Positions 45,629 through 56,452 are shown, counted from the first letter of the stretch. The stretch: DNA of 64,000 bases from Sorex araneus (GCF_027595985.1 NC_073313.1:87258620-87322619), one strand, 5' to 3'. Numbers and translations: made by a program. The notes: generated by a model from the sequence alone, not told the origin.

Positions 45629-46004
45629 TAGAAAAGTGATATATGAGCCCAAAGAAGTAAGAATCAAATCTCCAAGTATCTTTGGGATGTTCCTGGTAAC
45701 CTCGAGTCATTTGGACCTGAGCACTGAACTGTCAAATAGGCAAACATAGCTTCCAAGTGTACTGAACAAAGAGGGATGGGCCCTACATATTTTTAAAAAG
45801 AATTTGGGATATGGCTTAAAGGCCAAGTTCAATCCCCCTCAAACACTGGTTATGGCCTCCAGCATCACTAGACTCAACCATTGAACCATCAGACCTGTAC
45901 CTGACCAAGTATCACTGGGGTTGACCACCCAAGGCCCCACTCCAGCATCACTGAGTGTGATCTCTGCCAAAAAATTCAGAACAGAACGAGAGTATGTTTT
46001 GAGA

Positions 46005-46130
46005 TTAGGCAGACCTGAGAAAATTAATATGTTAGCCTCAGATTTTTCATCTGTGAACTGGGGTAAGGAATAGGACCTTTTAATAGGACCATTTAATCTT
46101 CATTGGTGTGAAGATTAAATGGGTTAACAT
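46005..46130 (-). repeat. MIR fragment
   Basis: 'gcctcagatttttcatctgtgaactgggg' and 'gtgtgaagattaaatgggttaa' match the MIR core in reverse. Confidence 0.75.
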
Positions 46131-46206
46131 GTAGGGCTGGAGGCCAGAACATAGTTTAGTGACTCAGAATATCTGGTCTGCAAAGGTAAGGTCAAAGTTT
46201 CAGTCC

Positions 46207-46403
46207 CTGGGCTGGAGAGATAGTACAGAAGTAGGGTGTTTGCCTTATACGCAGTCAACCTCAGTTCGATCCCCAGTACCATATATTGTTCCCTGAGTAC
46301 TACCAGGAGTGATGTCTGAATGTGGAGGCAGGAGTCAGCCCCAAATCCAGCCAGGTTTAGTACCAAAACAAATTTTTAAAAAGTAAAAAAAAATTAAAAA
46401 TAA
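46207..46403 (+). mobile_element. Type 1 SINE
   Basis: 'gggctggagagatagtacagaagtaggg', box B 'cagttcgatccccagtacc', body to 'ccagccaggtttagtacc' and a long A-rich tail. Confidence 0.85.
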
Positions 46404-46809
46404 GAGTTCAGTCCCTGGTGCCATCACATGCATGGCACAATCTTAGTGGCATGTAGCATCGCTGTCTGCATCCCTCAGCTTTCAAATCAATTCCTGGCTG
46501 CACTGTGTGTGAGCATAGTAATTAAGGGGGTGCAACCCTGGGGAGCACCCACTGGAGACAGAGTGCAAGCACCATATCCAGAAAGTGAGTACATATGTGA
46601 GCGCTGTAGCAACTCCTAGCTGCAGTAGCACCACCCCTAAGGGATTGCAATCCTGAAAACAGCAACCTGATAATGGGACTCCAGTGAGCGCCACAGCTAA
46701 ATGTTTGAGCATCAGAGCCAGGCCTCTGTGTGACCCCGGTCATCACAACAGCAACAGAAGAACAAAAAAAAAGGCATGGGGGTGTGGGGAGGGGAGAACA
46801 AAGCCCATT

Positions 46810-46905
46810 GGGGACAGAGATGAATGATCCCAGTGGCTGAGCACATGCCTTAGCCTGTGCAAGTCCCTGAGTTCAGTCCCTCGTACCTCATACCCCCTCC
46901 CCAAA
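46810..46905 (+). mobile_element. Old tRNA-derived SINE fragment
   Basis: 'gatcccagtggctgagcac' and 'gagttcagtccctcgtacc' give box A/B-like spacing. It may be an older relative of the type 1 family. Confidence 0.4.
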
Positions 46906-47334
46906 TGAACAGCACTTGACACGTTACGCTCAATAGACAAGCAGAGGGCAATGGGCTGATTGCTCTTAGAGCTTACAGTGGCTGACTTGCAGGGTGAAGG
47001 GGTTGCAAGTTGCTAGTGAGAACCCCTTTCTGAACCGACTTTGAAGCAAGGTGAGATTTAGGTGGCCTAGCCAAATTAAAGTCACTAAAGTGGCTCCTTG
47101 CTCCAAAAGGGTAGAGCTTGGTACTGCCTTGTGGGTCAAACCTTATCTCCAGAAGATCCCTGTTCAAGTGAATACCTTCCCTGGGAGGCGAAACCTCAAA
47201 CCACTATCACTATTTAACTTCCTGGATCTGGTGTATTCATCAGATTAGCTCCTGCAGAAATTGGTGCTTGGGGGGAAATCAGCACTTTTGACCTCTACTA
47301 AGGCAGGTGTAAAAAAGAACAGGGCAAAGATAGA

Positions 47335-47560
47335 GCTTTGGGATCAGAGAGATAGAGCAGGGCTTGGGCTTGCATTAGAAGTTAGATCCAGGGCATCGCT
47401 GAGTGCAGTCCTGGAGACACCAGAACACTGTAGGGGTGCCCCTGGTAATTATTTGGTTTTGCATGACCAGAGCACCACTGCATTTACAGGCTTGAGCATT
47501 GAACTGCCAGAGAGTTGGCTAAAAATTGTTAGAAGGGGCCCCCAGGACTCCTGAGCATCA
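47335..47560 (+). mobile_element. Old SINE with a different body
   Basis: The head 'gatcagagagatagagcaggg' is type 1-like. The body has 'gcttgagcattgaactgccag', which recurs in diverged form at 45870-45895. It may be an older family. Confidence 0.45.
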
Positions 47561-47624
47561 TTTGATAAGTGATTTTCCGCCCGCCCTTCAAAAAAATACA
47601 GAGCCTTTCCTTGATTGATATTTG

Positions 47625-47757
47625 TGCTACATCTTGTGGTCTTCAGGGACTAGTCCTAACAGTGTTCAGGGAACCACATGGTGCTGGGGACAGATCCTGG
47701 AGAGCCTCCTGTATGCAGAGTATGTGCTTCAGGTTGTTGAAGAATCTCTCCGGCCTC
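47625..47757 (-). mobile_element. Type 1 SINE, old copy
   Basis: 'tcttcagggactagtcctaac', 'accacatggtgctggggacag' and 'gaatctctccggcctc'. Confidence 0.65.
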
Positions 47758-47879
47758 AGACCCTTTCCTTCTTGACCTAGGGAGGTCAGACACCAAACCC
47801 CAAAGTTGGGTTTAGGGCACATCACAAAGAAGAGAAAACTAGCATTGAATGAATAGCTATGGTGGACTGGTGATGGCGA

Positions 47880-48040
47880 TAATTACTTTATGTGCATTAT
47901 CTCATATAAGCACCCAGCCAGAAGAAGGTAGATCCTGTTACTAGCCCCAATAGCAGAAAGAGAAACCAAGGATTAGTGAGGGTAAATAATATTTCCCAAG
48001 GTCACACAAGTACAGAATGAGATCCAAGTGATGAATTCAG
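47880..48040 (+). repeat. MIR
   Basis: 'tttatgtgcattatctcatataagc', 'aaaccaaggattagtgaggg' and 'ttcccaaggtcacacaag' follow the MIR core in sense. Confidence 0.8.
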
Positions 48041-48416
48041 TTAGCTGCACTTGCAAAAGTTGCCTTCTTCCCAATATACCAATACTTTCTAAGACCCAGA
48101 AGATGATAAATTGGATGAGTCAAATGCAGAGCAGTGGATGGCAGCGATGACCCAGGATCCTAAGATGCTACACAGCACTGATGAGGGTGACAAGTCCGAG
48201 GCTGGCTTCTCATAGGTCACTACCTCATTTTGGTCCCCTCCTCCCCAATGCAGAATTCTGCCCCTCTCCCTAAGTTTTCTGCTAACTTGAAGGGAAACAG
48301 CTGTGGTCCCTCATCACAGACCGAGCCTCATGTACAACAGTGCTTGCTGCCTGGGGCAGGAGAATGGGTATTGTTTCATGTGCCCTCTCTGCCCCCCCAA
48401 CCCTTTCTGCTAATCT

Positions 48417-48592
48417 TTTTTTTTTTTTGCTTTTTGGGTCACACCCAGAGATGCTCAGGGGTTACTCATGGCTTTGCACTCAGGAATTACTCCTGGCGGT
48501 GCTTGGGGGACCATATGGGATGCCAGGGATCGAACCCAGGTTGGCCGCGTGCAAGGCGAACGCCCTACCCACTGTGCTATTGCTCCGGCCCC
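48417..48592 (-). mobile_element. Type 1 SINE, young, with target-site duplication
   Basis: A complete reversed copy with poly(T) start, intact box B complement 'atcgaacccaggttgg' and end 'ctattgctccggcccc'. It is flanked by a perfect 12-bp duplication 'tctgctaatctt' at 48406-48417 and 48593-48604. Confidence 0.95.
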
Positions 48593-49379
48593 TCTGCTAA
48601 TCTTTAACTTAATAGTGTCCTCTTCCCATACAGAGTTGTTTCGGGTTTTTGCTTTGTCTGTTTTTTTTTTTTTGTCAGCAGTTGTTTATGTCTTCAACAA
48701 GCAATTACTGAGGACCATCTATGTGCCCAGCATCCTGCTAGGTGCTATCATTCCAGTGACCTAAAAGTCTGGTGGATGGAAATTGGTCATTTGAATATAG
48801 TACTGAAGTATGTGGACACCGACACGGGGTTTCAGAGTGAGCAAACATAGTCATAGTCCTTGTCTCCATTGCAGAACAGAAATATGCTCACTGTGGCCCC
48901 TCTCTGTAGGCTCATAGGGCACTGTGCGCTGAGAGAGCTCAGATGCCTCGCAAGGGTAACAGTTGATGAACTGTCCACTCCTAGCTGTTGTGAAAGGGCA
49001 AAGTCACCCTGGGCAAATAGAGGAAGACAAGAGATATACAAAAGGAAGAAGACATGGTTTGGGACTTGGACTAGCAAAAGGGCAGCATTTTGGTAAAGAT
49101 AAAAGAAGGGGTTAATTAAATCCTGAGTGTCCTAAGGGTGCAGTTCTTTAAATTTTGTTTTAAAAGCCTGTCCTCTGTTTACTGAAGGCAAGCCTCTGCT
49201 TACCTTTCACCTCTATTGGTTTTCTTTTGTATCTTTCCCCTTATGTCTTGCAGACTAGGCAAGGTAAGGAAAAATGAATATAAACTGAGGAGAAATGAAT
49301 GAGTTTTTCATTCTAAGTTAACACTATCTATGACACTGTCCATTACAAGTTCCATCCATGACTGAAGGAAGGTTTTAGT

Positions 49380-49500
49380 TTGTGCTGTTCAATACAGTGA
49401 CCACTAGCCACATGTGGCAAATGAACAACCAAAGTGTGGTCAGTGCAACAAAGTAACTTCCGATTTCAATTATTAGCTTATGACTAGCTTACGTTATAGA
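49380..49500 (+). repeat. Ancient DNA-transposon relic
   Basis: 'tgttcaatacagtgaccactagccacatgtggc' matches the start of a common mammalian non-autonomous DNA transposon. I do not assign the family. Confidence 0.5.
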
Positions 49501-49741
49501 ATTTCACGAGTTTACTTACCTTTCGATGTGTAAGATTTATACACCTCCAGATGTACGTGATTCTTAGCACTATCAAAGTTCCCCTGCCATGCCATGCCAT
49601 TCCCAAAATGACTCCTTAACTCATTTTCTCCCACCTTTCCCCTTTCCCTACACTTAAACAATAGTTTCACCTGACTTGGTGTTTTGTTGGGTTATTTTGC
49701 CAGGTTATTTGTTCTAGTTATTCAAGGATTTTTTTTTTTGT

Positions 49742-50125
49742 TTAGCATCAAAAAAAATCGAAAGAGCTATATTAGGAGTATCACATCTCACTCAAGTGAG
49801 AGAAGGAATCCGGAGTTCTGGCCTCCGTCGACAGTCAAGAATCAGGGATGCTATATCGTTTGCCAAGGCATCAAAAATCAGATGGGCTGGTCATGTAATG
49901 CAATTCAGAGACGACCACTGGACTAGAGCTGTTACCGACTGGATTCCACAGGATGTCAGAAGACCGCGTGGCCGACCACCAAGTAGATGGTCAGACTTCT
50001 TCGTCAAATCCCTGAATGAATGATTTGAGGCTCTTCTTGTTCCTGGAGCAAGCAAATATCGTTGGACTATACTAGTACGCGACAGAGACAAATGGAGACG
50101 TTACTAGACTATCTTGCAGGCTCAT
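49742..50125 (+). mobile_element. RTE-type LINE, 3' end, resembling nematode RTEs
   Basis: A nearly open frame from about 49745 to 50104 encodes the C-terminal tail of an RTE-clade reverse transcriptase. Readable motifs are 'IERAILGVSHLTQVREGIR', 'SKIRWAGHVMQF', 'WTRAVTDWIPQDVRRPRGRP', 'PSRWSDFFVKSLNE' and 'RDRDKWRRY' before a stop at 50105-50107. One internal TGA (50021-50023) stands where the family usually has Arg, consistent with CGA to TGA decay. The copy is 5'-truncated, losing endonuclease and RT. The motif set is typical of nematode RTEs rather than BovB. From memory, an RTE of this kind (RTE1_Sar) was reported in Sorex araneus as a horizontal transfer involving parasitic nematodes (Dunemann and Wasmuth, Mobile DNA 2019). 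Confidence 0.88.
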
Positions 50126-50309
50126 CCACTTTATTTTATATTTAGCATATTGGAAAGTATAACTCTAAACACTTAGCAAATAGGCCACCCATATTTCCAT
50201 AGTAAATGTGTAAGTAATATGAATACTTCTATTAACTTAGTCATGGGAGCACTCCTGGAGGCTCACAGGGTTGCTCAATCAGGAGCTGAATTTGCGTCAT
50301 ATTTCCTCA

Positions 50310-50490
50310 AAATAACTGGGAAATGATTGAGTGCCTATTTGCACAGGCAGTGCCTGTACATACATTATCTCACTTAGTCCCAGCCCCAGCCTTGAGTGGG
50401 AGAAGGCTGAGATTCTTGAAGACCCAGAAAAATTAAGGTCCTCTCATAGAAAGAATTAAGGCTAGAGACCAGGAGTTCATGCTCCGCCCC
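50310..50490 (+). repeat. MIR-like relic
   Basis: 'gattgagtgcctatttgcacagg', 'acattatctcacttagtccc' and the following 'agaaaaattaaggtcctctc' fit a diverged MIR in sense. Confidence 0.6.
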
Positions 50491-50499
50491 ACCCCTGGG

Positions 50500-51655
50500 G
50501 CTAGAAGACTCTTTCCAGGGGAAGAGTACAGAGGAAAGGACCTCCTGCTAATAATGCTCGCTGCTCACAAACCAGGCCTCCTGGATGAAGAGAGGAGCTT
50601 CCTTCCATTACTGCCTTGTTCCAACTGAACTGTGGCTAAGGGGGCCATAGGCTGTTAACAAAATAACAGCTGTATTCCTATTCTGCTACGCTGGCCTAGG
50701 CAATGGTAGGTTTTTGCAAATTCAAAATGATATCCTTGGATCAATGGGCACCTTGGCGCCTTTCTAGGTCTGCAGATGCCACAGTGAACAAAGCGAAGCT
50801 CCCTCCCCATGGGGCTGAGAACGACGGTGGAGGGAGGGTGGTAATAAAGAAATGCTGTGTGGCACCAGATTGTTCTCCCATCTCAAAGATTGTTAATACA
50901 TAACACGACCTTTTGTGTCATTTATGTCACATAGCCACATAGTCTGATGTCTCTTTTTGTGCGAATCTGATATTTGTCTTTCAAGCCAACAGCCTGGCTG
51001 GCTGAAATGCGGAAACACCTTCCCGTGGAGTCTTTTAACGAGTGTTGAGTGCCACCTAGGTGCAGAGTCCGATACTGGGGATTTGGCGAGATCCAGAGGA
51101 ATGAGAATGCAGGGTACTTACTGCCTTGGGGGCCGAGGTGGTTCCAGTGTTATGGAAAAGGTGATCCCTTCTTTTGGGACCTCTGCTGGGCTGCAGAAGC
51201 TAAAGGTTTGGTCTGTGAAGGCCAGCGCCCCAAAAACTGCTTCAATCCCCAATTCAATCTCCAATTCCCAAGTGGGAATTCTAAGTCCGTAAGAGACGAA
51301 TCCGGCCTTGATTCTCTGGGTTTGGGTAAACTGGGACCATCTCACAGTGATGAGAAACTAGAAAGAGGCTGATAAAGGAGTTTCAGAAAACCCCACTACC
51401 AGCGACCAGGAGGGAACCCAGAGAGGACCCTTTTGGGATATTGCTTTCCTAGGAGGTCTTCCCAAGGAGATGGACTTGGAGGGGCTGTTACAAAAAGAAC
51501 TCGAGGGCAGTATTTGGAGGATGGAGACGTCGCAGGTGGAAGATGCCTTCTAGTTTTGTGGAGGTGCGGAGATTTGGGGGCTGCTAGGAAAAATGGGTGC
51601 GCTGACCAATTTTAAGCAGCCTTGTCCTACAGAAGTAACCGAGTGCACCCCAATT
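50500..51655. other. APLN upstream flank, repeat-poor
   Basis: This is the longest stretch without obvious shrew repeats outside the gene, directly upstream of the CpG island. It may hold proximal enhancers, but no specific element is identified. Confidence 0.5.
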
Positions 51656-52129
51656 GAGGACATACAGAGAGAAGGGCTGGGGTGCCGGGGGCGGGGGCGA
51701 TCTGGCCAAGCCGCTTGTGTCTTGGGGAGAAAAGGAGAAAAGAGCGGGTCAGAGATCCAGGGCGGGGAGGTACGGGAGAGCGGGCAGGGTCCTTCCTGGA
51801 GATTCCGGGTTTCTTGACAGCCCTTCAGGGGGCGAGGGGAGAAGGGGTTAAGTGTGCCCCTCCACCGCCCCCGATGCTTCCTGTGTTTGAAATCCTTCAG
51901 GTTTCAAAACCCCCTCTGGCCGCGGTCCAGGCGGGCATTGTCCGGGGAGGGGTTGTGGGCCGGCTCAGCGGCCGGGCAGCCTTTGTTGTGGGGCCACCTC
52001 CAGATTCCCTCCCGCGCCCCGGGCTGGGGCTGCCGAGTGCGTGCCGGGAGGGGGGCGGCGCGGGCGGCTCGCTCCCTTCTCCCTCTTCCTGCTCCCCCCC
52101 CGCCCCCCGCCCTCCAGCCCTCCGATGAC

Positions 52130-52135
52130 CACATG
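52130..52135 (+). promoter_or_regulatory. E-box CACATG in the APLN core promoter
   Basis: CACATG is an E-box about 370 bp before the ATG. From memory, the human and rat apelin promoters are regulated by USF factors through an E-box; whether this is the orthologous site is not established here. Confidence 0.4.
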
Positions 52136-52503
52136 ACCAAGTGGGCTCGCGGCCAAGCCACACGCTACTACAAAATGCAGCCCCTGGCGTGAGCGGGGAG
52201 CATTTTCGCTGGCACCGCCACCGGCAGTTCGGGCCGCGACCCGAGGCGCGGCGACAGGAGCCTCGCCGAGACGCCTGAGAGAGGGGCCAGCTGGGTGGCG
52301 CTGCCCCGCGCGGCGAGCCAGGGAGGCTGCAAGGAAGAGGAGGCGGCGGGGCCAGCAGCCTGCCGCGCGGCGTGGGCGCCCCCGGGAGCGACGCGAGCTC
52401 AGAGCCTCCCCGCTTCGCGCCCCCCTCGTGGCCTCCCGGCCGCCTGCGCTCGCGCCCCCCGCTGCCCCCCAGTTGCTAGGGCCGCGGCGGCCCCAGGAGC
52501 AGC

Positions 52504-52570
52504 ATGAATCTGTGGCGGTGCTTGCAGGCGCTGCTGCTGCTCTGGCTCTCTCTGACCGCCGTGTGTGGAG
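52504..52570 (+). CDS. APLN: APLN coding exon 1: preproapelin signal peptide
   Basis: Apelin is the secreted peptide ligand of the G-protein-coupled receptor APLNR (APJ), acting in heart, vessels, angiogenesis and fluid balance. This exon encodes residues 1-22 plus the first base of Gly23: a short N region (MNLWRC), a Leu-rich hydrophobic core and a cleavage-type end (TAVCG). It is followed immediately by donor GTGAGT at 52571. Human preproapelin begins almost identically (MNLRLCVQ against MNLWRCLQ). The ATG lies inside the CpG island, is followed at once by the hydrophobic signal core, and the phase-1 splice joins in frame to exon 2. Joined coding length is 231 nt including the stop, a 76-residue precursor. 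Confidence 0.96.
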
Positions 52571-52842
52571 GTGAGTGCGCGCCCCCCGGCTCGTCCGCCC
52601 CGTCGCTGGCCGCTCGCCGCCTCCCAGGGAGCCGCCACGCGCCGGGCTGCCGGCCGACGGGGCGTCCCGGGGGCCCGGTTTCGGGGCCGAGCTGGTGGCG
52701 GGGTGGCGGGGTCTGGCAGAGCGTGTGGGGGGGAACCGCTTGCTCCGGGAGGGCATCCCTCGCCCGACGCCTGTCGGGTCTGGGCACTCCTCTCGCAGTC
52801 TGAGGAAGCGGGCGCTCCCCGCAGGTTCCGCGGCCCGCGCCC

Positions 52843-52848
52843 CACGTG
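52843..52848 (+). promoter_or_regulatory. CACGTG E-box / hypoxia-type site in APLN intron 1
   Basis: The palindrome CACGTG contains the HIF core ACGTG and lies 273 bp into intron 1, inside the CpG island. From memory, a functional hypoxia-response element has been mapped to the first intron of human APLN, so the location is suggestive. Orthology has not been aligned. Confidence 0.45.
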
Positions 52849-54481
52849 GTGCAAGGAGCCCCGCTCCGTCCCCCTCGTGGGTCAACGCAGGGGACTGGCC
52901 AGGACCCCCCCCCCGGCTGGCCTTGAAGATCTACTGGCCCTGGGAAGTGAGGAGCCGCCTGGCCCCTTTCGGGGTTCGCCCAGCCACTGGGGCCGCTGGA
53001 ACCAAGTTGCAGACGTGACACTTGTTGCATAGGAGGGAGCGCGTGGCGGCGGCATGGAGACCAGCTGTTGATCCTTAGCGCCCCTTCAGTGAGCAGAGGC
53101 AGGGGGCCAGGTTCTGTCTGCTGTGCTCTGTGCTCTGTGCTCTGGACTCCCGTGCCCAAGATCCTCCTCTCAGCCTCCCCCTTCCCTCTGGCTTAGTTCC
53201 TGGATGTTCTGGCTCGAGGCACACTCCCCTTCCCCCCACCCAGGCTGGGCACGCTGCATCTCACCCTCATCTCCAAACCACAAAGCAAGGCAAGCAAGGC
53301 AGGACCCGACACCCCCCTGCCAGCACCACACCTTCCACCTGGCAATCCTTGGCACCAGGTGCTCTCTGGCCCTCCCCATCCCGATCCCCACCCAGTTCCT
53401 GTGTGCCCTCACTTGCTTCCTGGGGCAGTTGGCACAGTCCTGTGATCTGGCTGTCACTGCAGCCTTACCTGGCATCACCAAGGGCGACCGGGAGGGCTAA
53501 TACCAGAGTGGGGGAAGGAGAGACCGAGAAAGTGTTTCCTCTCTGCTCGAGGAAGAGCACAGGGTTCTATTTGGTTCTGACCTGTCGGGACAGGACCATC
53601 CTTGGCAGTACAGAAGCTTCCTGAGGGACCAAGCCAGGTCTCAGTTCCCTGTCATCAGCTACCTTCTTTCTCAATGCTGTTGCCTTTGGTCCTGCCCTGG
53701 AAGGTGCCCTGCTTGGGTCCGGTACCACCTGCTTACCTGAGGCCCAAGGAGTCAACCTCCACCTTGGAAAGAGGTGGACAGGGTTTTTCCCCCCCAGACA
53801 CTCTTGTCTGGCAAGCTATGTTGGAAGAGAGCAAGGAAGATGATTGAAAGACTCCACAGGGGCCTGACCCTGGGGTCCTACCCTGTGGTGAGGGGAACAA
53901 GACACACCCACATGGCAGGTCTGTGGGCTTCAGTCCAAGACGGCGCCTTCGGGGAGGAAAGAGTGGGTGTAGTGAGGGCCTCTCAGAGGAAGATGGGGCT
54001 TCCTGGTTGGCATACTTGGTGCTACCCTAAAGTTATAGAGAGACCCTTGGCCTTCTGTCACCCCCGCTCTGACTGTTTTAAAGTCCAGCTGTTGGGGCTG
54101 TATCGGTAAGAGGGAAAGCTGGTTTCCAGGGAGAGGGAACACTGTGTCTGACCCAGATCCTGTTGTGTCTTTAATCCCCCTGTCAGCCTTAGTCTGACTT
54201 CATCCCTGATTTGGGTCATTTCCACAGCCCTCCCACTGGGCTGCAAATACTAGAAACTACCAAGGCACCCCTTACCTTCTGCACCTGGCAACCACACCCA
54301 CCATGTTCTACTCCTCCTGCCAGCTCTCCTGGGTCAGGAAACAGGAGCCCAGAACCACTTTGCCCTTGACTCAGACTTACATGTTCCCCCCAGCAGAGTT
54401 CCTAGGTTCCCGGGCTTCAGCCCCATGTTTCCTCCCAACACACTTTATCTCCACTTGGAATATTCTTCACCCCCCCAAGCC

Positions 54482-54484
<3 letters not shown>

Positions 54485-54528
<44 letters not shown>
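54485..54528 (+). repeat. (CA)n microsatellite
   Basis: About 21 uninterrupted CA units in APLN intron 1. Confidence 0.97.
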
Positions 54529-54531
<3 letters not shown>

Positions 54532-54619
54532 TGCCTCTGACCTGGAATACACTTTGCTCTTCTGAGTCTGAGAGCTACTGGGTCAGAGCCAAGTATCCCT
54601 TAAGGTTTGTCTGAGTACC

Positions 54620-54728
54620 TCTCCCTCCCTTCCTCCCTTCCTCCCTTTCTCCCTCCCTTCCTCCCTTTCTCCCTCCCTCCCTCCCTTCCTCCCTTCCTCC
54701 CTCCCTCCCTCCCTCCCTCCCTCCCTCC
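54620..54728 (+). repeat. Pyrimidine tract (CCCT/CCTT)n
   Basis: About 109 bp of pure C/T, mixing CCCT and CCTT units. It lies about 90 bp beyond the CA repeat. Confidence 0.96.
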
Positions 54729-55074
54729 AGCAACAGTCACATCTATATTGGTAATGTGAGGACAGCCTACTGTACCCCTCCCTTTCAGAAAAGGCCTCCT
54801 CCACTTCAACCCCAATCCCTTAATGCTGAGTACCCATGTAACCTGAGTCAAGCCTCTTGGCAGCCAAGGACTGTAGGCCAGTGCAGTGCTGGCCCAGGCT
54901 GCCAAAGCCTGTTGTGTCCGAGCAAAGGCTGGCATGGGGACACCACTCAGGGCACTGGGGTGAAAGGCTGGGAAGCCAAAAGCTGGCTACTTCATTCCAG
55001 AAACAGGACACCTCAGAGTTGAGGAGGGGACCTAGCTAGTGGGGGCCCCCACCCAGAGCATGCCAGTGGGCTTT

Positions 55075-55205
55075 TAATTTTATTTTTTAAACTATTTTAT
55101 TGAATAAATGTGAGATAGACCCGTACAAAGCTGTGCATGATTGGATTTCAGTCATACAGTGTTCCAACAACCATCCCTCCACCAGAGTACATTTCCCAGT
55201 AAGTC
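55075..55205 (-). mobile_element. L1-like 3' end, reverse
   Basis: 'ttattgaataaatgtgagatag', 'cagtcatacagtgttccaac' and 'catccctccaccagagtacattt' mirror the shrew L1 3' UTR in reverse orientation. Confidence 0.72.
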
Positions 55206-55539
55206 CCAGGACAGGCCAGACAGCTAGCATGGCTGGTTCCAGGGGAGGCGGGCATGTTCCTGAAAAGTGGCTCTGGACATTGGAGCCACGTTTGTGGTTG
55301 GGGCTGTGGGAGAATCAAGCTCCATTTCTCTGCTGGTGCCTGATGTGTTCTCCAAGCGCTCCGCAGCATCGAGCTCCAGGCCCTGCAGGGATTCTTGGCA
55401 GAAAGATGCCTCAACTTCCTTTTCAGTGAAAAGAGTTGAAAAGAAGTACTTTAACAATTGGAAGAGGCCCTCATTTCTACCTGGGATTTTTTTTGGGGGG
55501 GAGGGGTTATAGTCCGCCTTCTGTGGGGATGAGACCTGT

Positions 55540-55709
55540 ACTTTTGCTTTTTGGGTCACACCTGGAAATGCACAGGGGTTACTTCTGGCTCTGCACTCAG
55601 GAATTACCCCTGGAGGTGCTCAGGGGACCATATGGGATGCTGGGAATTGAACCTGGGTTGGCTGCATGCAAGGCAAACGCCCTACCCGCTATGCTATTGC
55701 TCCAGCCCC
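55540..55709 (-). mobile_element. Type 1 SINE with target-site duplication in APLN intron 1
   Basis: A complete reversed copy, flanked by 'gagacctgt' at 55531-55539 and 55710-55718. Its tail 'cttttgctttttgggtcacacc' and head 'ctattgctccagcccc' are intact. Confidence 0.94.
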
Positions 55710-56452
55710 GAGACCTGTGTTTCTAAGGTGGCCCTTTGGACAGATCAAGCTGTGTTTTCAGGTGTCAGCTTATCGGAGGGGTGAGCCAGACTCAAAAGGA
55801 GGCAACAGGTGGGGGGCGAGATCAGAATGCAGAAGGAAGACTGAATCCACTCGGAGGGATGCAAGATGCCAGGGGTTCTCCTGGGCCGGCTGCTCTCTAG
55901 GGCTCAGCTGAGTGCTTGGGGCAGTTCCTGGCAGGCCCACAGCCTCTTGTTTCCCTGGCCAGCATCTGAGTTATGGTCCTGTTTCCCCCACTGGCTCTAG
56001 GCCTACACTCCTACCCTTCACCCCCAGCCAGCCCTCCCTTGGCACAGCTGCCTGTACCCCCAGTCTTGGGCGGTGAGCATTTGATGATACGCTCTCCACC
56101 CGGCCCTTTGCCTCGCTTCTCCATGTCTCATGTAACCCTGGTGTTGCTGCCTGCACCACTGCCTCACCCCCAGCAGTTGGAAGAAGCAAGACCTCCTTCC
56201 CCTTTTCAAGGCCCCTGGCATCTTCCCTAGCATCCCACCCTTTCAGCAGAGTCCAGCAGAGTCCTTAAGACCTGATACCGACTCCTCAACTGTCTCATGC
56301 CTATTGAGCAGGCACAGCCTAGGGGCACCCCAGAGCACAGGGCTTTGTGAATGAAGCTTCTCTCTGCCCAGTCCCTTTGCAGATGGTCCCCAAGGGTAGC
56401 CTCCACTCCTTTTCTCTGTGTATTCCCACTGCTCCAAGCACACAAATGGAAG

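Larger units (their letters stand above)
51660..53080 (+). promoter_or_regulatory. APLN: APLN CpG island and core promoter
   Basis: G+C and CpG rise sharply at about 51660 and fall after about 53080. GC boxes are dense, for example 'gggggcgggggcg' near 51687 and 'gggcggcgcgggcgg' near 52053. No good TATA box lies upstream of exon 1. I infer transcription starts in roughly 52130-52250. Overlapping open frames (up to 306 codons on the minus strand) are by-products of the low stop-codon frequency in GC-rich DNA. Confidence 0.85.

Noticed and set aside
49742-50125. A functional host gene encoding a small basic protein
   Set aside because: The frame has an internal stop, lacks a start, and its motifs are those of an RTE reverse transcriptase tail.
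51965-52885. 306-codon minus-strand open frame, the longest in the window
   Set aside because: It lies wholly within the APLN CpG island. It is Arg/Ala/Gly/Pro-rich, crosses APLN exon 1 on the other strand and resembles nothing. It reflects the scarcity of stop codons in GC-rich DNA.
53123-53624. Overlapping 125- and 164-codon frames just downstream of APLN exon 1
   Set aside because: They lie in intron 1, are in two frames at once, and have Ser/Pro-rich composition without homology. Correct splicing joins 52570 to 58611.
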